Positions 25,008 through 51,300 are shown, numbered from the stretch's first letter. The stretch: 64,000 nucleotides of DNA from Sialis fuliginosa (GCA_961205875.1 OY540818.1:11940761-12004760), one strand, 5' to 3'. Made by a program: numbers and translations. Notes: a model not told the origin generated them from the letters alone.

Positions 25008-25359
25008 TGGTTGCGTTTAGCGAACGTCAGCGGTTGAGATACTGACTAAATCGGTTTCTCTAAACGGGCCGCTGCGCAAATTGTTCATATTTAGACGTCA
25101 AAACTTTTTGGTTCGGTAAATTATTTTTGCGTTTTCTAAGTCGTTCTTGTCGAAAAAAATGAACAAACCAATTTTTTTAAAGGATTTCGTTATTATAAAC
25201 AACAGGCTCATTCGTAGAAATGTTAATAGTAATATTTATGTTTTTTGTGATACTATGACTGTAAGCTCACGGTTTAGAGAATTTAAAGCAGTTGACTGTC
25301 AGCATACTCAGCATAATTGACTGCTGACTTTCAACCGCTAAGCTTACTAAACGCACCCT
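25008..25359. mobile_element. 350-bp MITE (GGTTGCGTTTAG ends)
   Basis: The left end GGTTGCGTTTAGCGAAC...CAGCGGTTGA and right end TCAACCGCTAAGC...CTAAACGCACCC are inverted copies. An inner TCTCTAAAC pair supports extended inverted similarity. No coding capacity and no clear duplication. Confidence 0.65.
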
Positions 25360-26040
25360 TTGTTTTTTTATTTGTTAAAGTGTGACAAAAAAACCACAGT
25401 TTCTCCGTTTTCCAGTAGGTACCGAGATTCGAAATCGCTAATATTAAAAGCGATCTACCTTGCCTGTATTTTACTGAACCGCTACTGATGTAGGTAATTA
25501 CATGGTGGTGCCATGCCAGTAGTGAATGCTAGTAAATTGATATTCGTACCGTGGAATATCAAACTGTGAACAAGATCACGAGTCAGTGCTGAAAATCGCT
25601 ACCGATTCAACTAAAGTTTAAATTATTATTAGGCACATTGTACCGTACCATGTTTGTCGTAGATTATCAAAGTGTATCTATCTCATTCTAGCCCTCATCT
25701 ATTTCATGTTATTTTAGAGCATTTCTTGATTTTGTGGTTTGGTGAACCAATGATAATATATTTAAGTGATTTTTTTCTTAACTCAAATAAATGATTTTTT
25801 TTAATAGTATTTCTTATACGTTCTATGTAGAAGATGCGTCTTTTTATTGTGTCAACATTTTATCATACATTACATTAATTGTATTGATCCATGACATTAA
25901 AAAATTGTATATACAAAGTTATTTTATTACATACAGATACAGATACACTGTACTTTTTGAAAATTGTTCCTTCTCCAGAAAATTTTTAAATACATTATAC
26001 AATAAAAAAGTTTATTTATTCCCCAAAAAATCATCTATAT

Positions 26041-26371
26041 AAATTATAAAATGCAACATTTGTATATCTGTCCGTCTGTCCGTTAGAGCCCTTATCACCC
26101 GAAACCCATTTTTCCGATTTACGTGTTTTTTTTTTAATTCATAAATATGTTCTTTGCCCAGGTTTTACGAGTAGTATGTATTTTGTTACGTTAGGTAATA
26201 TAAGGAATCAGCAGTGACGATAAAAGTAAAAAAAAGTTTGCCGTCTGCACGTCATTTTGCAATAACCGTTAAATATTGAACAATATTATGTAGTAAAGTA
26301 TTGTGTAGAATAAAAATACCTATAATAATTCAAACAATAATTCCGTAGTCCACGCGAGCGAAGTTCTAGTT
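26041..26371 (+). repeat. Dispersed non-coding retroelement-type repeat
   Basis: Begins TTTGTATATCTGTCCGTCTG and ends CCACGCGAGCGAAGTTCTAG. Both ends are familiar from insect dispersed repeats. No open frame. Confidence 0.5.
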
Positions 26372-27603
26372 TAAAATAAGCAAATAACTATTGAACTAAG
26401 AGACCATGACTTATATTTAATAACCAAGAAACATCTTGATAAAAATTATTATAAGAAATCTATTAAATAATAAATATATCTATAAATATTTCTTGTTTAC
26501 AATACATATATTTTAATGTTCACGTTATAATCGTAGGTACAGTTATTTGATCATAATTCACACAGAAAAGTTCATTAGCATTGAATGTGACAAATAATAA
26601 ATCAACCACTTATGGAACTGTAATTCTTACGATTCATAAATATGTAAATGTTTAATTTACAAACGAAGAATGATATTTCCGTTTGGTGAAAATGGCATAC
26701 AAAGGAATTTGAATATTTATTGGTAGCGATCATTTAAAAGAAAATATGTATTTGATACTTATACGTTATATTTTTGTGTAATATTTATTTTATAATACAC
26801 TAGCAATTCTCCCGCATTGTATGAACATTCATATACAATAATTTATAAAATCTAAAACCTCGTACTGTTAATTTGGAACAATTTTTTACCCTTTTTAGGG
26901 TTGAATTTTAAAAATCGTGATACACGTGATTTTTTTTAATTTGCCTGGAATTCATGATTTATATAAACGTATCAAAAATTAAAAAAAAAATGGACACCAT
27001 TTTTCACCCTTGAATTTCGGAAAATTATACAATCATAAAAAAATTTCACGTTTTTAAGTCCATAACTTTGAGTTGGGATTTATTTTTTAAATTTAACGTT
27101 AATTATTAAATTACATTATTACAAACTTTTTAAAAATAACAATTTAAAAAGTACTTTATATGTATTAGATTTTTTACTTTTAAACATTATTTAAATATTA
27201 ATTACTTACATTGACTCAATTAATTACCATTCCATACATTTTATAAATGAATACCATATCTATATTAAAATAAAGAACATAAATTATTTCGTATATATTA
27301 ATTATACTATAATGACTTTCAACTGTCGTATGAAAAATTGATGTCAAGAAAATCCATTATAATTAAAAAACATTTTTTTACTTAACACATAGGGTAACAA
27401 CCTGCAGTTTTATAAAGTTATTAAAATATGCAGTCTACTTTACATAATTTCTTAATTTCGTTTCAACGAAGGTGGATTTTAAAACCTTGTCAAATTACAT
27501 AAATGATGATTTATAGTTTCTATATTAAAAGTATTTATGAACATTTTTATCCAAACTCATGAGGCGGACAACCGCGAACTCTGTACCGTGTAATGTTGCA
27601 TTA

Positions 27604-28052
27604 CCCTGGTCAAACAGAAAGCGAACTACCGCGGCGAACAGCGGACAGGTTATAAATTTTTACAGAGTTCGCGCGCGGGCTGGATGGCAAAATGAGTAAA
27701 AGAAAAAATAATGATAAAACATTGATTGATCTTGTGCGGTAGTGCAGTTGTTTGTATGACATCGCTTCAGTATTTAGCTCGGAAAACAACCCTCTCGAAT
27801 TATATAGAATGCCTGCATTATGCACATTGACTATCACATACTCATTTCCTTTTCCGTCTTGCTGCTGAACCCACAGCTAAGAAAAGAAGTAATTCTTCTT
27901 CGTCAGACGAACTACTGGACATGATGATCACTAGATGAAGAAATGATTTGCCCTAGTTCGCCGTCACTTGCACGTTCTGTTTGACCACCCTAGTCCGCGG
28001 CGGACAGCGGACTATCCGCCTGCGGACAGTCTGCTTCCTGTTTGACAGAGCC
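27604..28052. mobile_element. PIF/Harbinger-like element with TTA target duplication
   Basis: The left end CCCTGGTCAAACAGAAAGC and right end GCTTCCTGTTTGACAGAGCC are inverted copies flanked by TTA on both sides (27601-27603, 28053-28055). Subterminal GCGGCGAACAGCGGACAG and CCGCGGCGGACAGCGG repeats add to the TIR. The interior 27861-27936 reads AAEPTAKKRSNSSSSDELLD on the + strand, like the linker of a Myb/MADF-type Harbinger accessory protein. It is a decayed copy. Confidence 0.7.
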
Positions 28053-29641
28053 TTAATTGTTTATACATCGTCGATATTGTTAATTGAATTTTAAGCAATT
28101 GTCTTTTTCATATACATTTTATATTTTTCTATGTAGTTTGCATGTTTTATACACCAGAATATAAACATGGGATCATTTATTCCCTGCGCCTCCACCAAAA
28201 TGCATACATTTCAATTTAAAATTTACACATAAAGTTTTAGTAATGATACTAATAAAACTACTATTTTTAAATACATACACTAACGTCTGTATAATTTTTT
28301 TATATAGAACTACCTCTCCCCTAACAGCAGTACTGTGGGGTAACTTTGGGAGTACAAATGCAAGGGAAATATTCTCCACTTTGGATGCTTATATCTTCAG
28401 AACTAATAATTGTAGTTCAATAAATAAAACACCAATAGATAGCATATATAGTCTTATTTATAGTAAAATAAGTGTTAACTTTCCAACCCTCAACCGTTTA
28501 ATACAGTAACATAAAAAGAACTAATTTTCATAGGATTTTATTCGTATAGCTGACCCAATTAATCATTAATATTACATATTTTCTATAACAAAAAAATGAC
28601 AACAGACGTGTTCTACATTATTAGTTGCGGCACAGTTGCTACTAACCCCCTTTCTTGATTTTATATACAACATATTAATAAAACTTTAATGTTTCCTAAA
28701 GATAAAAAAAACTCTAGACTCTACAAATTCACAATATTTACACTTACAAAAAAATATACATTAAAGATTTATCTTCAAACTATTCCACGTTACAAAACAC
28801 GCAAAAAAAATCTTAAGAACTTTATCTAGTCAACATTTACATAGGTACACCTTCGGCCATAAGAACGGGATAATATTTTTATTGCGCTAGAACTTTTTCT
28901 CAAACACATCGAACACAAATACTTATTTATAAAAGGAATTGATGCGCGTGTGTATTCACACACATACATACTTACACACACAGAAACGTATTCAGATAAT
29001 TTCAAGCCCTTTTTGTAGTGTGTATTTTAAAGCTTATACATAAAAATAAAGAATACACAAATAAATACGTTAATATTCATAACTTCATTATGATTCCTTT
29101 TATTATTAAAAAGGTACGGCAAACTTGACTGCCAAAATTTTTAACATGTCATTCTGAATTTGTTTATTTTTGGTACTTGTATATTTAACTGATACTTTGT
29201 TCAGGAAAAAAAAATATCATTCAACAACAAACAAAATTAATATAAATTTTTTTTGAAATAGAGAAAAACCAACTAACCTGGTGTGAAAAATAATCTTGAT
29301 ACAGCGCAGAACACTTTTTTAATAGATGATTTTATTTAATTTTATTTTCTGCAGTTCTGATAAGTACTTGTTTATCTATGTTCGGGAAAAAAGTGTTTTG
29401 CTAATATAGAATTCTGATTTGCCATATTGTATATTCAAATATTGTTTTGCTTTATTAATTTCCTTGTGGATAACAATTTATTGTTCATATATCATATTTT
29501 CTTTTGTTTTTAATAAAATTTTATCTAAAATTGTTCTCTCTTTTTTTTTTATTTGGCGTTGTTGAATCAATGATTATAAAATCAAAATAGTTACATCGTA
29601 GTAATGGCCACATTCCATTCACCCTACTTTTTAATTACATA
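28053..29641. other. AT-rich intergenic sequence
   Basis: No gene, RNA or repeat end that I can support. The overlapping frames at 28173-28509 on both strands show no family features. Confidence 0.5.
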
Positions 29642-30157
29642 AGGTACTGGCACCAGTTATGGCCATTATAAGAGCAAGGTTTATTGTTTTTGTGATTGAC
29701 GGGCTCCTTTTTATAATTCTCATGAACTCATGTTACTAATAAAACAAGTAACTCTTTATTTAATCAATTTATTTACTAAAGTCCGCAAATGTAGTTTGTT
29801 TTTTAAATTATAATCTTTTATTTTGTTTACGTTTTATCTCCAGTAATGGATAATGTAAAACCAGTAATGAGCAAGCAGTGATGGAAATTATAAGTACGTC
29901 TTTGAAACAATGTAAATCAGTTGCTGCGATAATATAATAATTAATAAATTAATTATACTATTAATTAGTTTAAATGTCCACCATTTTGGCACCTATTGGC
30001 CGATTATCATCAAATCACGCTGTAAGACAGTTAAATGTATATAGATTAATATTCAGAAATGGTAGTAATCAAATATCAACAAATATTTCTAATTCAGTAC
30101 ATTTAATTTAAAAAATAGCCTTTACTGGAGTCATATCCAAGACTGGTGCCAGTACCT
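29642..30157. mobile_element. Mariner-like MITE, complete copy (TA duplication)
   Basis: Ends AGGTACTGGCACCAGT and ACTGGTGCCAGTACCT, with TA on each side (29640-29641, 30158-30159). 516 bp, no transposase frame. It matches 52488-52995 along most of its length (GTGATTGACGGGCTCC, CATGAACTCATG, CAGTAATGGATAA, TGTCCACCATTTTGGCACC). Confidence 0.8.
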
Positions 30158-30159
30158 TA

Positions 30160-32060
30160 TAAGGTGTTACATTCATATTTAATGAGTCTAGTGAGTAATC
30201 CGATACTGTACACATACACACACGTACTTACACTTACACATACGCGTGTTTGTTCGGATTTGCAAATAATGTCATCGACATGCATCGAAGCGATTGGCCA
30301 GAAAGAAAATATCCACGCCGAGAATACTGATCAGTGTTGTTTCAGGATCAACCCCAATGTATAGTTGCCCATAAAAATTGTACGGGCGTACTCTAGTTGT
30401 TGTTCTTGTTAACCCTTTTGTTATTTGAAAATGCTCAATGTACATATGTAGTTTTTAAAGATTTTTGTAGCGATGTGAATGAGATGCTGTTTTTTTTTTG
30501 CTTATAAATATTACACAATGCACTTATTTCAGGATATGTATATGCAGTATACAGGATGTTCGCCAATATCGAGTGATCATTGCTAACTTTGTTATTATTA
30601 GTGCTAGAAAGTCGGTTAAATGGGTGAAGTATCAGTATTTTTTCCGGGATGAATAATGGCGGTCTCAAAACCATTGAATGTCGAATTTCAGAAATACCAT
30701 ACATATGTATATAAGACTTTTATACGTATATGGCGGACTACAAAAGTGCCGATATTTCCGAAGTTTAAAGATACATTACGTTGAAATTTTATATTATTGT
30801 ATTCATAATACTACATTCTATTGATTTATGGGAAAAAAATAATTTTTGAAAAAAGTTGAATGGTGTCTATTATACCACCCAAATAAAAATTATAGACGGT
30901 ACCACATTTATGCTATTTTATAGCACTTGTAATACCAAACATATTTTGTATTACACACAAGCCACTGTTCTGAGCTATTTAGAAATTGAAAATTTTACCC
31001 TCATTTTCAAGGGTCAATTTTACCCTCTAAACTTAAATTACGGTCACATATAAAAAATAGATGCCCTTAATTTTTACCAAGTTTCATTAAAATCCGAGAG
31101 TGGCATCTGGGGATGTTTCCTTGTAAATTATACACTTTTCCCGTAGGCTAGGCGAAAATTGTGGAATCCAGGGGAAATTCTGAGGTCGGATTCGGATTCA
31201 GCGGCTCAAAATCCATAATGGTAGCCTATTTACATGTAAAGTTCTGACCACTTTTTTTATTTTGTGGGCCTGTGTAATCAATGCATCAATAAACAATTTC
31301 AAAGAGTTCATTTATTTGTAAATAAATAATTCCTACCCACTCTGTTACATAGTACAGAATCGAACTCATAGGTCAACGTAATTTTACTTGTATACATACA
31401 CAAGATTGAACGATTGCCAATCGACGAAACATATTTTAATTAATTTGTTTACTCACGAAACTGTGACGTCAATCTGTTTTCTGGAACGGTTCCGCTTAAA
31501 CGTTAGTATACCGATGTTGACAACACATATTGATGTGACTGATGGAATGTGTAAATGAAAAGGATTGTTTTGTTCTTGTAATTTTGTTTATTTAACTATT
31601 ATTTCAATTGGTCTTAACCCTCCAATGGTGGCTCCCCATCTCATGATATTAGTAGTAGCATTGGGATTTTTAGGGGTTGATTAAAATAGTAATAGTAGCT
31701 AATAAATATACGAAACGATTAAGGAGGTATAGTCCGGTCCAAAATGTTTATTTTTGAAGTGAAACTTTTTTGACGAGACTAGTTAATTGAAAACCACTTT
31801 TTATTTTATGAATAATAACACAACAGCAGTATCAGAGTATTTATTTCACTTCTCTAATTTCCATTTTTTTTTTATTTCTTGTAATTTTTGGACTATTATT
31901 TTCCCCTAAGGACCTTAACTTTGTACCAATTCGTGTCATATATTCTTTTACAAATTGAAAATATGTATTTTAAAATAACAAATAAATATATTCAATAAAA
32001 TTTATATGCACTTTGTATTTTCTTAATTAAATAACTAAGAATAAATCTTTTTTTATTTAT
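30160..32060. other. Intergenic sequence upstream of the Hs3st start exon
   Basis: No gene supported. A repeat end-like stretch is at 30548-30705 (ACAGGATGTTCGCCAATATC) and another repeat-like stretch at 31140-31230 (GATTCGGATTCAGCGG). The rest is AT-rich. Confidence 0.45.
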
Positions 32061-32216
32061 TTTTTAGTTATTTCATTTATCTTTATACCTATACTCTGTT
32101 TTATTTAAGTTGCCGAGGTTTTTGACGGTATGATTCACATTTCGTCAAAAAAAAAACGGGAATCACTGGAAACTTAAATGAAACAGAGTATAGATACAAA
32201 TGAAATAACTAAAAAT
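32061..32216. repeat. Foldback just upstream of Hs3st exon 1
   Basis: The left arm 32061-32111 (TTTTTAGTTATTTCATTT...CTATACTCTGTTT...TTTAAGTT) is the inverted copy of 32171-32215. The right arm ends 45 bp before the exon's acceptor. Confidence 0.75.
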
Positions 32217-32267
32217 ATACGAACATATAAGTAAAAGTTTGTTTGTTTTTATTGTTTCAGTGTGTCG

Positions 32268-32300
32268 ATGAGGTGGAGGTGCAACTGGTCACGGCGGTGA
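32268..32300 (+). other. Upstream ORF in Hs3st leader (10 codons)
   Basis: An ATG eight bases into the first exon opens MRWRCNWSRR and stops at TGA before the main ATG. It could lower initiation at 32314 and favour reinitiation downstream. Whether it is translated is unknown. Confidence 0.35.
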
Positions 32301-32313
32301 GGACACCGGGCTG

Positions 32314-44571
<12,258 letters not shown>

Positions 44572-44666
44572 AAGAGAGTATTCGGTCGAGTCATAAATTA
44601 TTTCCGTTTTAATTTCAATTGCATTCAAATTTCGATTATCCAAAGAAAATAATCAACAATAATAAT

Positions 44667-44672
44667 AATAAA
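44667..44672 (+). terminator. Poly(A) signal of Hs3st
   Basis: AATAAA at the end of a short (AAT)n run, 96 nt after the stop codon and followed by a T/GT-rich stretch. It is the first good signal after the stop. More AATAAA hexamers further down are expected by chance in this composition, so a longer 3'UTR is possible. Confidence 0.55.
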
Positions 44673-46012
44673 GGGATTTTGTGACTATTATTTGACTTCT
44701 TATTTCGCAAATATCTATACACAAATGAAAATTTTGTTTCATTCAAATTTATATAAATTGACTTTTAGGTGTGATCCACGTCATTTTTGTAATTTTATTT
44801 CTTGAGATAACAACCAAAAAGACGTAATTAACACCTAGAAGACACTGAATAAGCCTTAAAACACACATAATTTGAGTGCACCGAGTGTATAAGCAACATT
44901 TATAATATATAATTGACCGAGAATACGACTAAAAAACAGTGGGTTATATATAGAAGCCAAGTAACAGTTATAGATCACCGTAAAAGCCTTAAATATTGTA
45001 AGATTTCTATTTTGTAAACTGCAAGTGTTCAGAAATCGTGATAACATTCAAATACATGTATTCTATATACTTATTATTAAACTTCCAATTGGAAAGTAAA
45101 TGTCACTTAAGACAGATAAGTGTTTAGTAAATATGCAGTTTAAAATAACGTCAGTGTGGAACTTGGTTTCAAAAATTTTGTGCAGTAAGCATCGGTAATT
45201 ATGAAGATACACTAAAGGCAAATGTTGATGATAATCCACTTTCAATATCAAGTCAAATATTCCAGAAATAAGCAACACAAAACGGAAACTATTAATGACT
45301 CAATCTAATATGATAAATATAAAAATGTGTATAGTTTATTATAATATGAAAAATTGTGATGTACAAATGATTCGGTTGTGTAATGAGTTATATTTTATCT
45401 GATTCGTTGAGTGATTGGTTACCTGCGGCTATTAGTTGTAACATGAATTCGCACAAATTGGGTTGGTTTTGAAATAATGTCAAACATGAATAGAAAGTAT
45501 ATAAAAAATTATTATCGACACAGCAATATTTATTGTATTGACAAAAAAAATGTATAGTACAATATTTTTCGATATAATTTAGTGATAGTTTATCAAAGTT
45601 GGTATTCTAGCTTCAGAGGAAAGTGAGTTAAATAGACAGAAATCAATTGTGTCTATAAAATTTGTAAAAACAATTTATTGAATTTAAGTGAAGAAGAATT
45701 CATTTTTTCTTCAAAAATTTATGGTAACATAAAAATACTGAACCATAATGTATTATCAAAAGTACAACCCAAAAATCCATTAAACTTCGTAAAGAAACAA
45801 CATCGAATAGCCGCAGGGCGAGGCTATATAAATAATATTAAAATACCATATACCTAAATATACTATATATATAAAACATGTTAGAAACCGCGGTCATTGA
45901 CTGAGCCTAAATCGTTATTTTGATGAATGAATTGAGCTTGCGATAAAAAAGTTAATAACAACAGCAACTAAAGAGTTTCCTTTATAAAAGAATAAGACGG
46001 TAATCATTAGAA
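44673..46012. other. AT-rich sequence 3' of Hs3st
   Basis: No gene seen. It may include extended 3'UTR. The reverse-strand frames at 44856-45278 show no family features. Confidence 0.5.
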
Positions 46013-46020
46013 CTCTAGAG

Positions 46021-46326
46021 CAGTGGTAGAAAACTACCGGTCACGTAAATCATAGTCCAAGGGGGATGGGTTAATAATTTTGTGAAGAGATACTTTTTGG
46101 AGATTATATATTTATTATAGAAAAGATTATATTGATAAACAAATTTTGAACGTTTTTAAAGTGATCAAAACTGTCAATAATTTTCATTTCACGGAGTAAA
46201 ACACTAGGTACTTCAAATGTTAATATCAATTTAATATAAGTTAACGTCGAAAAAAATTTTAAGAGGATGATATTGTCGTAGTATTAAAAAACTAAGGTCG
46301 ATATTAAAACAGTTTATGTACCCCTG
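46021..46326. mobile_element. 306-bp hAT MITE with CTCTAGAG duplication
   Basis: Starts CAGTGGTAGAAAAC and ends GTACCCCTG (inverse CAGGGGTAC). Identical 8-mers CTCTAGAG flank it (46013-46020, 46327-46334), fitting the nTCTAGAn preference known for part of the hAT superfamily. No coding capacity. Confidence 0.85.
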
Positions 46327-46501
46327 CTCTAGAGAGGCTAGAATTACACGCGATCATTGTTATACATAAGTTCATGCTATATGGCTTATGTCCAGCCTTG
46401 TTAGACGCTGTCCATACGTGTCACATGTGTTATTGAATGGTCTATTTTTAAAACGTTAAATTTGCCATGCAAATTTTTTTAGCTAATCGGTTTGATGTGT
46501 T

Positions 46502-46675
46502 CAGTGGCGTATATTAATCAAAATCTATATTTTGGTATATTTTAAATAACTATTAGTAATATTCAAATTGAAGACTGCTTAAAACACATTAGGTAGAAGG
46601 GTAAAAAAATATTAAAACTAAATTAAGCAGAATACATTTGATAATTTTATTTAATATTATTTTGGTACGCCTATG
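46502..46675. mobile_element. Possible short CAGTGGCGTA element
   Basis: CAGTGGCGTATA at the left and GGTACGCCTATG at the right are imperfect inverted ends. The flanks do not match, so the assignment is weak. Confidence 0.3.
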
Positions 46676-47711
46676 TAATGACATGCAATTTATCAATAAG
46701 TCAATGTCAAAAATAATTATCTGGTAAGAAAATATTAATAAATTTTATTTGTATACGAATATTATTGGAAAATTCATAATTCTTTTAATACATAGACCAT
46801 GCAATTTCAACAATTAAAATTATATATTTTGCAAGACTGGACATGAGATATATTATTTAAAAAATAATAAATATACATATGCTATATCATAATTACTTTG
46901 AAACTGGAATATTCTAGAAGAGTCATCGTCATTCATAAAATTATGTAATTTTTTCAACCATTGATTCTTTTCAAATAATATTTTTTAATCTACCCTTCTA
47001 TATCAAAAAATATCACTTATATTTACGACAGTAAAATTATAGCTATTTTACTAGAGATTCATTTGCATATAAAATACTATAAAATGTTTCAATTGAATGG
47101 TGGATAAAGAATTAACATGCAATTTAAGGAGTAGCATGTTAAGGAATGTGCCTTTATACACATATAATGGCTTATTTTATTACTATTTCTATTTTACAAA
47201 CGTTAAAATATATTACATTTGTGTTGATTTCATTTTATTACCTCTGCAGTCAAGATTATTTTAATGGTTATCAAGAAAAATTCACTTATATAATTGTTTT
47301 ATAAAAAAAAATGATGTTCTGAACATGCATTAAAATAATTGCCATATGTGCCACCAGATGGTGTTACTATCATTACATAATGGAAGTCGCAATAATAGTG
47401 TCCAGAATTGATTTTAAATTAGACGTTCATAAATGAAAATTCATTTTCACAAGCAGTCATTTACACCGATAAAATGTTTGGAAAGCACTGATATAGAATA
47501 TAATAACATAATTGAAATAAATCAAAATAATTTATTAGCCAGCTGTAATAAACTAGGAAGTAAATAATGCACTAATAAGGTAAGAAATATAATAGACATG
47601 TTCTCTAATTTATATTTAAATTCTAATACCCGAAAAATAATAACTCTGCACGCAATGCATACAACTTATCACCATTGCAAAGGTCAAACAAAACTATATA
47701 TAAATATAAGT

Positions 47712-48337
47712 CAGTGACGTAGAAAAAAATTACCCAGTAAGTATAATTTATTTAACGCAATACATAAAACAAAAATATTTGATTCAAATTTTAGACTCGA
47801 TTTTTCGTTTTTAAGTCACCCGGAACCAAAAAGGAATTTTGACAACTTTTTTGTCAAATACCAGTCGATCCTCGCTCACTTGTGTCTCTTACCGTACATT
47901 TTTTCAATTTATTTTGCTAATTTGATAATTTAACTTTATTCTCATTTTCTCAGATTTTTCTCATAATTATTTTCGAACAAAATATTTTTACGATTTTTTG
48001 GAAAATTTATAAAAAGAAGATTTTATAATTCAAAATTTTTACACCTTTAAATTCCTTGAATCAGCTTTCATTTGATATCCCACTCACCGGGTTTGAATAA
48101 AAACAATTGGTAATCCATTTAGCCGCCTCAAAAAGCGTCAAAAACTTAAAATTTTATTTTTGTAACTCAACTATGTTATTGATCCACTATTTACTATAAT
48201 TATTCCAAATATCAGCTTTCTAGGTCAGCAGCTTAAGTTTCATCAAAATTTCTCTTTTAATTTTTTTTCTATAAATTTTATAATATATCTAAGTATCCTA
48301 TAACACCTTTTAAAAAAAACACCTATGTACGTCCCTG
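47712..48337. mobile_element. Possible hAT-like element (CAGTGACGTAGA ends) carrying repeat family C
   Basis: CAGTGACGTAGA at the left and TGTACGTCCCTG at the right are inverted ends of the CAGTGGCGTAG type. Flanking octamers do not match. Holds the family C block (48040-48260) also seen at 12940-13160. Confidence 0.45.
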
Positions 48338-51300
48338 TAATACCACATAAAATCTTAATAAATGAATGTCTGCTCTAACAATAGAAACTATTTGGTATAT
48401 ATTATATTTTTCGCGTGCGTTAGTTTCTTTATTTGCCGCATGGTACATTTTTTTCTATTTAATCTTTGCAAATCTCAGAGATTGCGTGCGTGTAGGTTTT
48501 TTTCTAGCCAAGTCTAAATATTTTTCGATAATACATTAACAAAACTGTGATTGTTTGGAGGAATTCCGTCCATGCATGTCGACTTTTGTGAGCGACCCTT
48601 ATTTTTACGTGTTAGAATTCCATTTAATTTCGTCCGAATTAAATTTCTGTACATATATACATGTATTCTATTGTGCAGATATAATACCAGTGGTTTTCAT
48701 ACATTAAATGTTTGATGAATTAATAATTGTATTAAAAATTCAACAGTGGTTTTTCCAATATTAGAATATACATTCGATTATTTGATTTGTTTATAAAAAT
48801 TCATGTATCGTATCTATCAAAACTAACATATCAGAAACGATATTACGTACAATATAACCTCAATTTTAAGGGGACTAAATTAGAGAATTAGATGTACCTT
48901 TTAAGGTCCTGATTCAAATACGAGACTCCAAATTATTTAGTTTTAGCTCAATAGCGTTTAATTTTTTTACTATTTTTCATCGTTTCAAATTTACAATTTT
49001 TCTATTTACATTCTTTATTAAAGTAATCTTAAAATCTTGAAATATTTTACTTAATATTTAAATTTAATATTAAAAAATAGTTATGAATAAATTCACGATA
49101 AATAATTCTTTTAACATTCCTATTTTTCTTGTTGACTTATTACTGAAATTATTTCATCAAACAAAATATTTTGTCGCATACTTCGCTTATCAGAATATAA
49201 TTTTAAATTTAATGAATTAGTATTTTTATATATTTAAAACAATATAGTTTTAGATTAATTTGAGAATAACATGTTACCAACAAAATAAAAAATAGATTTT
49301 CTTATATTTTCAGATATAAATACTGTTGAAATGTAACTTCAAATCTCAAATATTTCTTTAAAATAACTCAAGATTAAGATAACGTGGGAAGTATGTAACT
49401 TGAAAAAAATGTTGATTTATTTATATTAAATTTATATTTGCGTGCAAAGTAAATAGTGATGATTATTTCTTTATCTGAAATAAAATCTCTATAAAGTGCT
49501 AAATCATATATTTCTCGTTTTTCAGACATAATAATATATTATAAAGCTATGACCCAAAGTTAATTCTCTTCCGTATTTTTTTATTTAGGAAGTTCAAAAT
49601 TCTTTGACTGACTGATGAAACTATATAAATGAAAAAAAAGAGAAACTAGTACGTATATTGTAACTTTTTTGTTATTTATTTATTATAGAAAATCGTAGAT
49701 ATCTCGGGTTCTATGCAAGATAGGGGCTAGATTTTTCCCCTAAAACTCCAACACTTCCTTAATATTTTTTTCTTCGGATCAAATTAGCCAATTACAACCC
49801 TTCATCAGTAATAATTGGCTATACTGTTTTTAAAGGTTGTGGGATATAGGATTATAAGCTATCTATTAGTGTTTTATTTATTACTATACGATTATTAATT
49901 CCAGATATACAAACTTTTCTATGCATTTGTATTCCCGATGTTACTCTCTATTTTCATCGGGAAAGACAGGATAAAATTTATTAGCATAAAAAATAACTCT
50001 TAAAGTAATGTATATAAATGAAACTAACACAAATGTTTGCAAAATCTTCTAGTAAAAATGTACAAGTAAGTATGTATAGTATATCAAAAAATCCAATACA
50101 CAGAAATCGATTTAGAAATAATAAAAATATTTAATAGAAACCCACCTTCATCATCTATATCATCAAAAGAATCACACCTCATATATAGAAACTGAAAAAG
50201 GAACGGCCAAATACGAAATAATAAAGTACCAACGATAAATATTGAAGAGAACCAACAGATGAAAATAAAAAACTAAAAAGCATCGGCAGTAGTAGAATAA
50301 GGACTTTTCAGAATATTCCATTATCAGAAAAAACCGGCCATTTCACAAAATCCAGGGTCATGATCGACAAATCAAATTGAATTTATATTTCATTTATTCA
50401 AGTCTCAAATAACACAAACGGTTGATCGAAAAGTAACTTTAAATGTGTTCATGTCGTTGTATACTTGAACCTATAAAAATATAGAAGCCAAATTTGACTT
50501 ATTCTCACAAAACAATAACAAAGAAAAATGACGAATTATTATGGAAATAAAAAATAATAATATTATTTCATTTTGTTCTCCGAAAAATCTAAAGAAATAT
50601 GTTTTCATCAAACTTATTCTGAATTTTTGAGATTTCTCATAGACACCTTTTTAAATAGAACCTCAAAATATGGGTGTACTCTATAATCAATTTTACTTTA
50701 ATTATTTTTATAAAATTGGTATTTAAACTTACTTTTCGATCACCTGTTAGTAATTCTTATTCTATGATATACACGTACTTTCTTCAACAGTGTGGTGTTA
50801 TTTATAAATTCCTCTAAGGTTTCGTTGTAAATTTGTAATTTATTTTACTAATTTAGTAACTTGAACATCATGCGAAAAATTTACATAATGACATTATGGG
50901 AAATATTGTTCGTGGTTTGACGTATTTATTGCATTAAAACTTAATTGGACGGCACTGAAAGAATGTTAACTTTTTGTCTCGCGAATTTTATGTCGCATAC
51001 AATTTTGTTAAAGGAGTATAAAGTTTTTTTTTAACGTCGAAGGCAAGAGATAATTTTATCGTTCGTTAATTTTGTTTCTTATACTATTGTGGAGTTATGT
51101 GGGTGAAAAATAATTTTAATTTGACTTAATATTATTAAAATTATAAATAAAATATAGTTTAAATTTCTTTTTTAACATTTTAATCGGTTCAATTTCGTAA
51201 TTATTGTATTATTTGAAATTTGGAACAATTGTCTATAAAATAATATTGTAAAAAATATTTATTTTATTTTCCAAATTAATTTTTTTCGAAAATGAATTGA

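Noticed and set aside
30435-30704. 89-codon reverse-strand frame
   Set aside because: It coincides with a repeat end-like stretch and lacks any transposase or RT motif.
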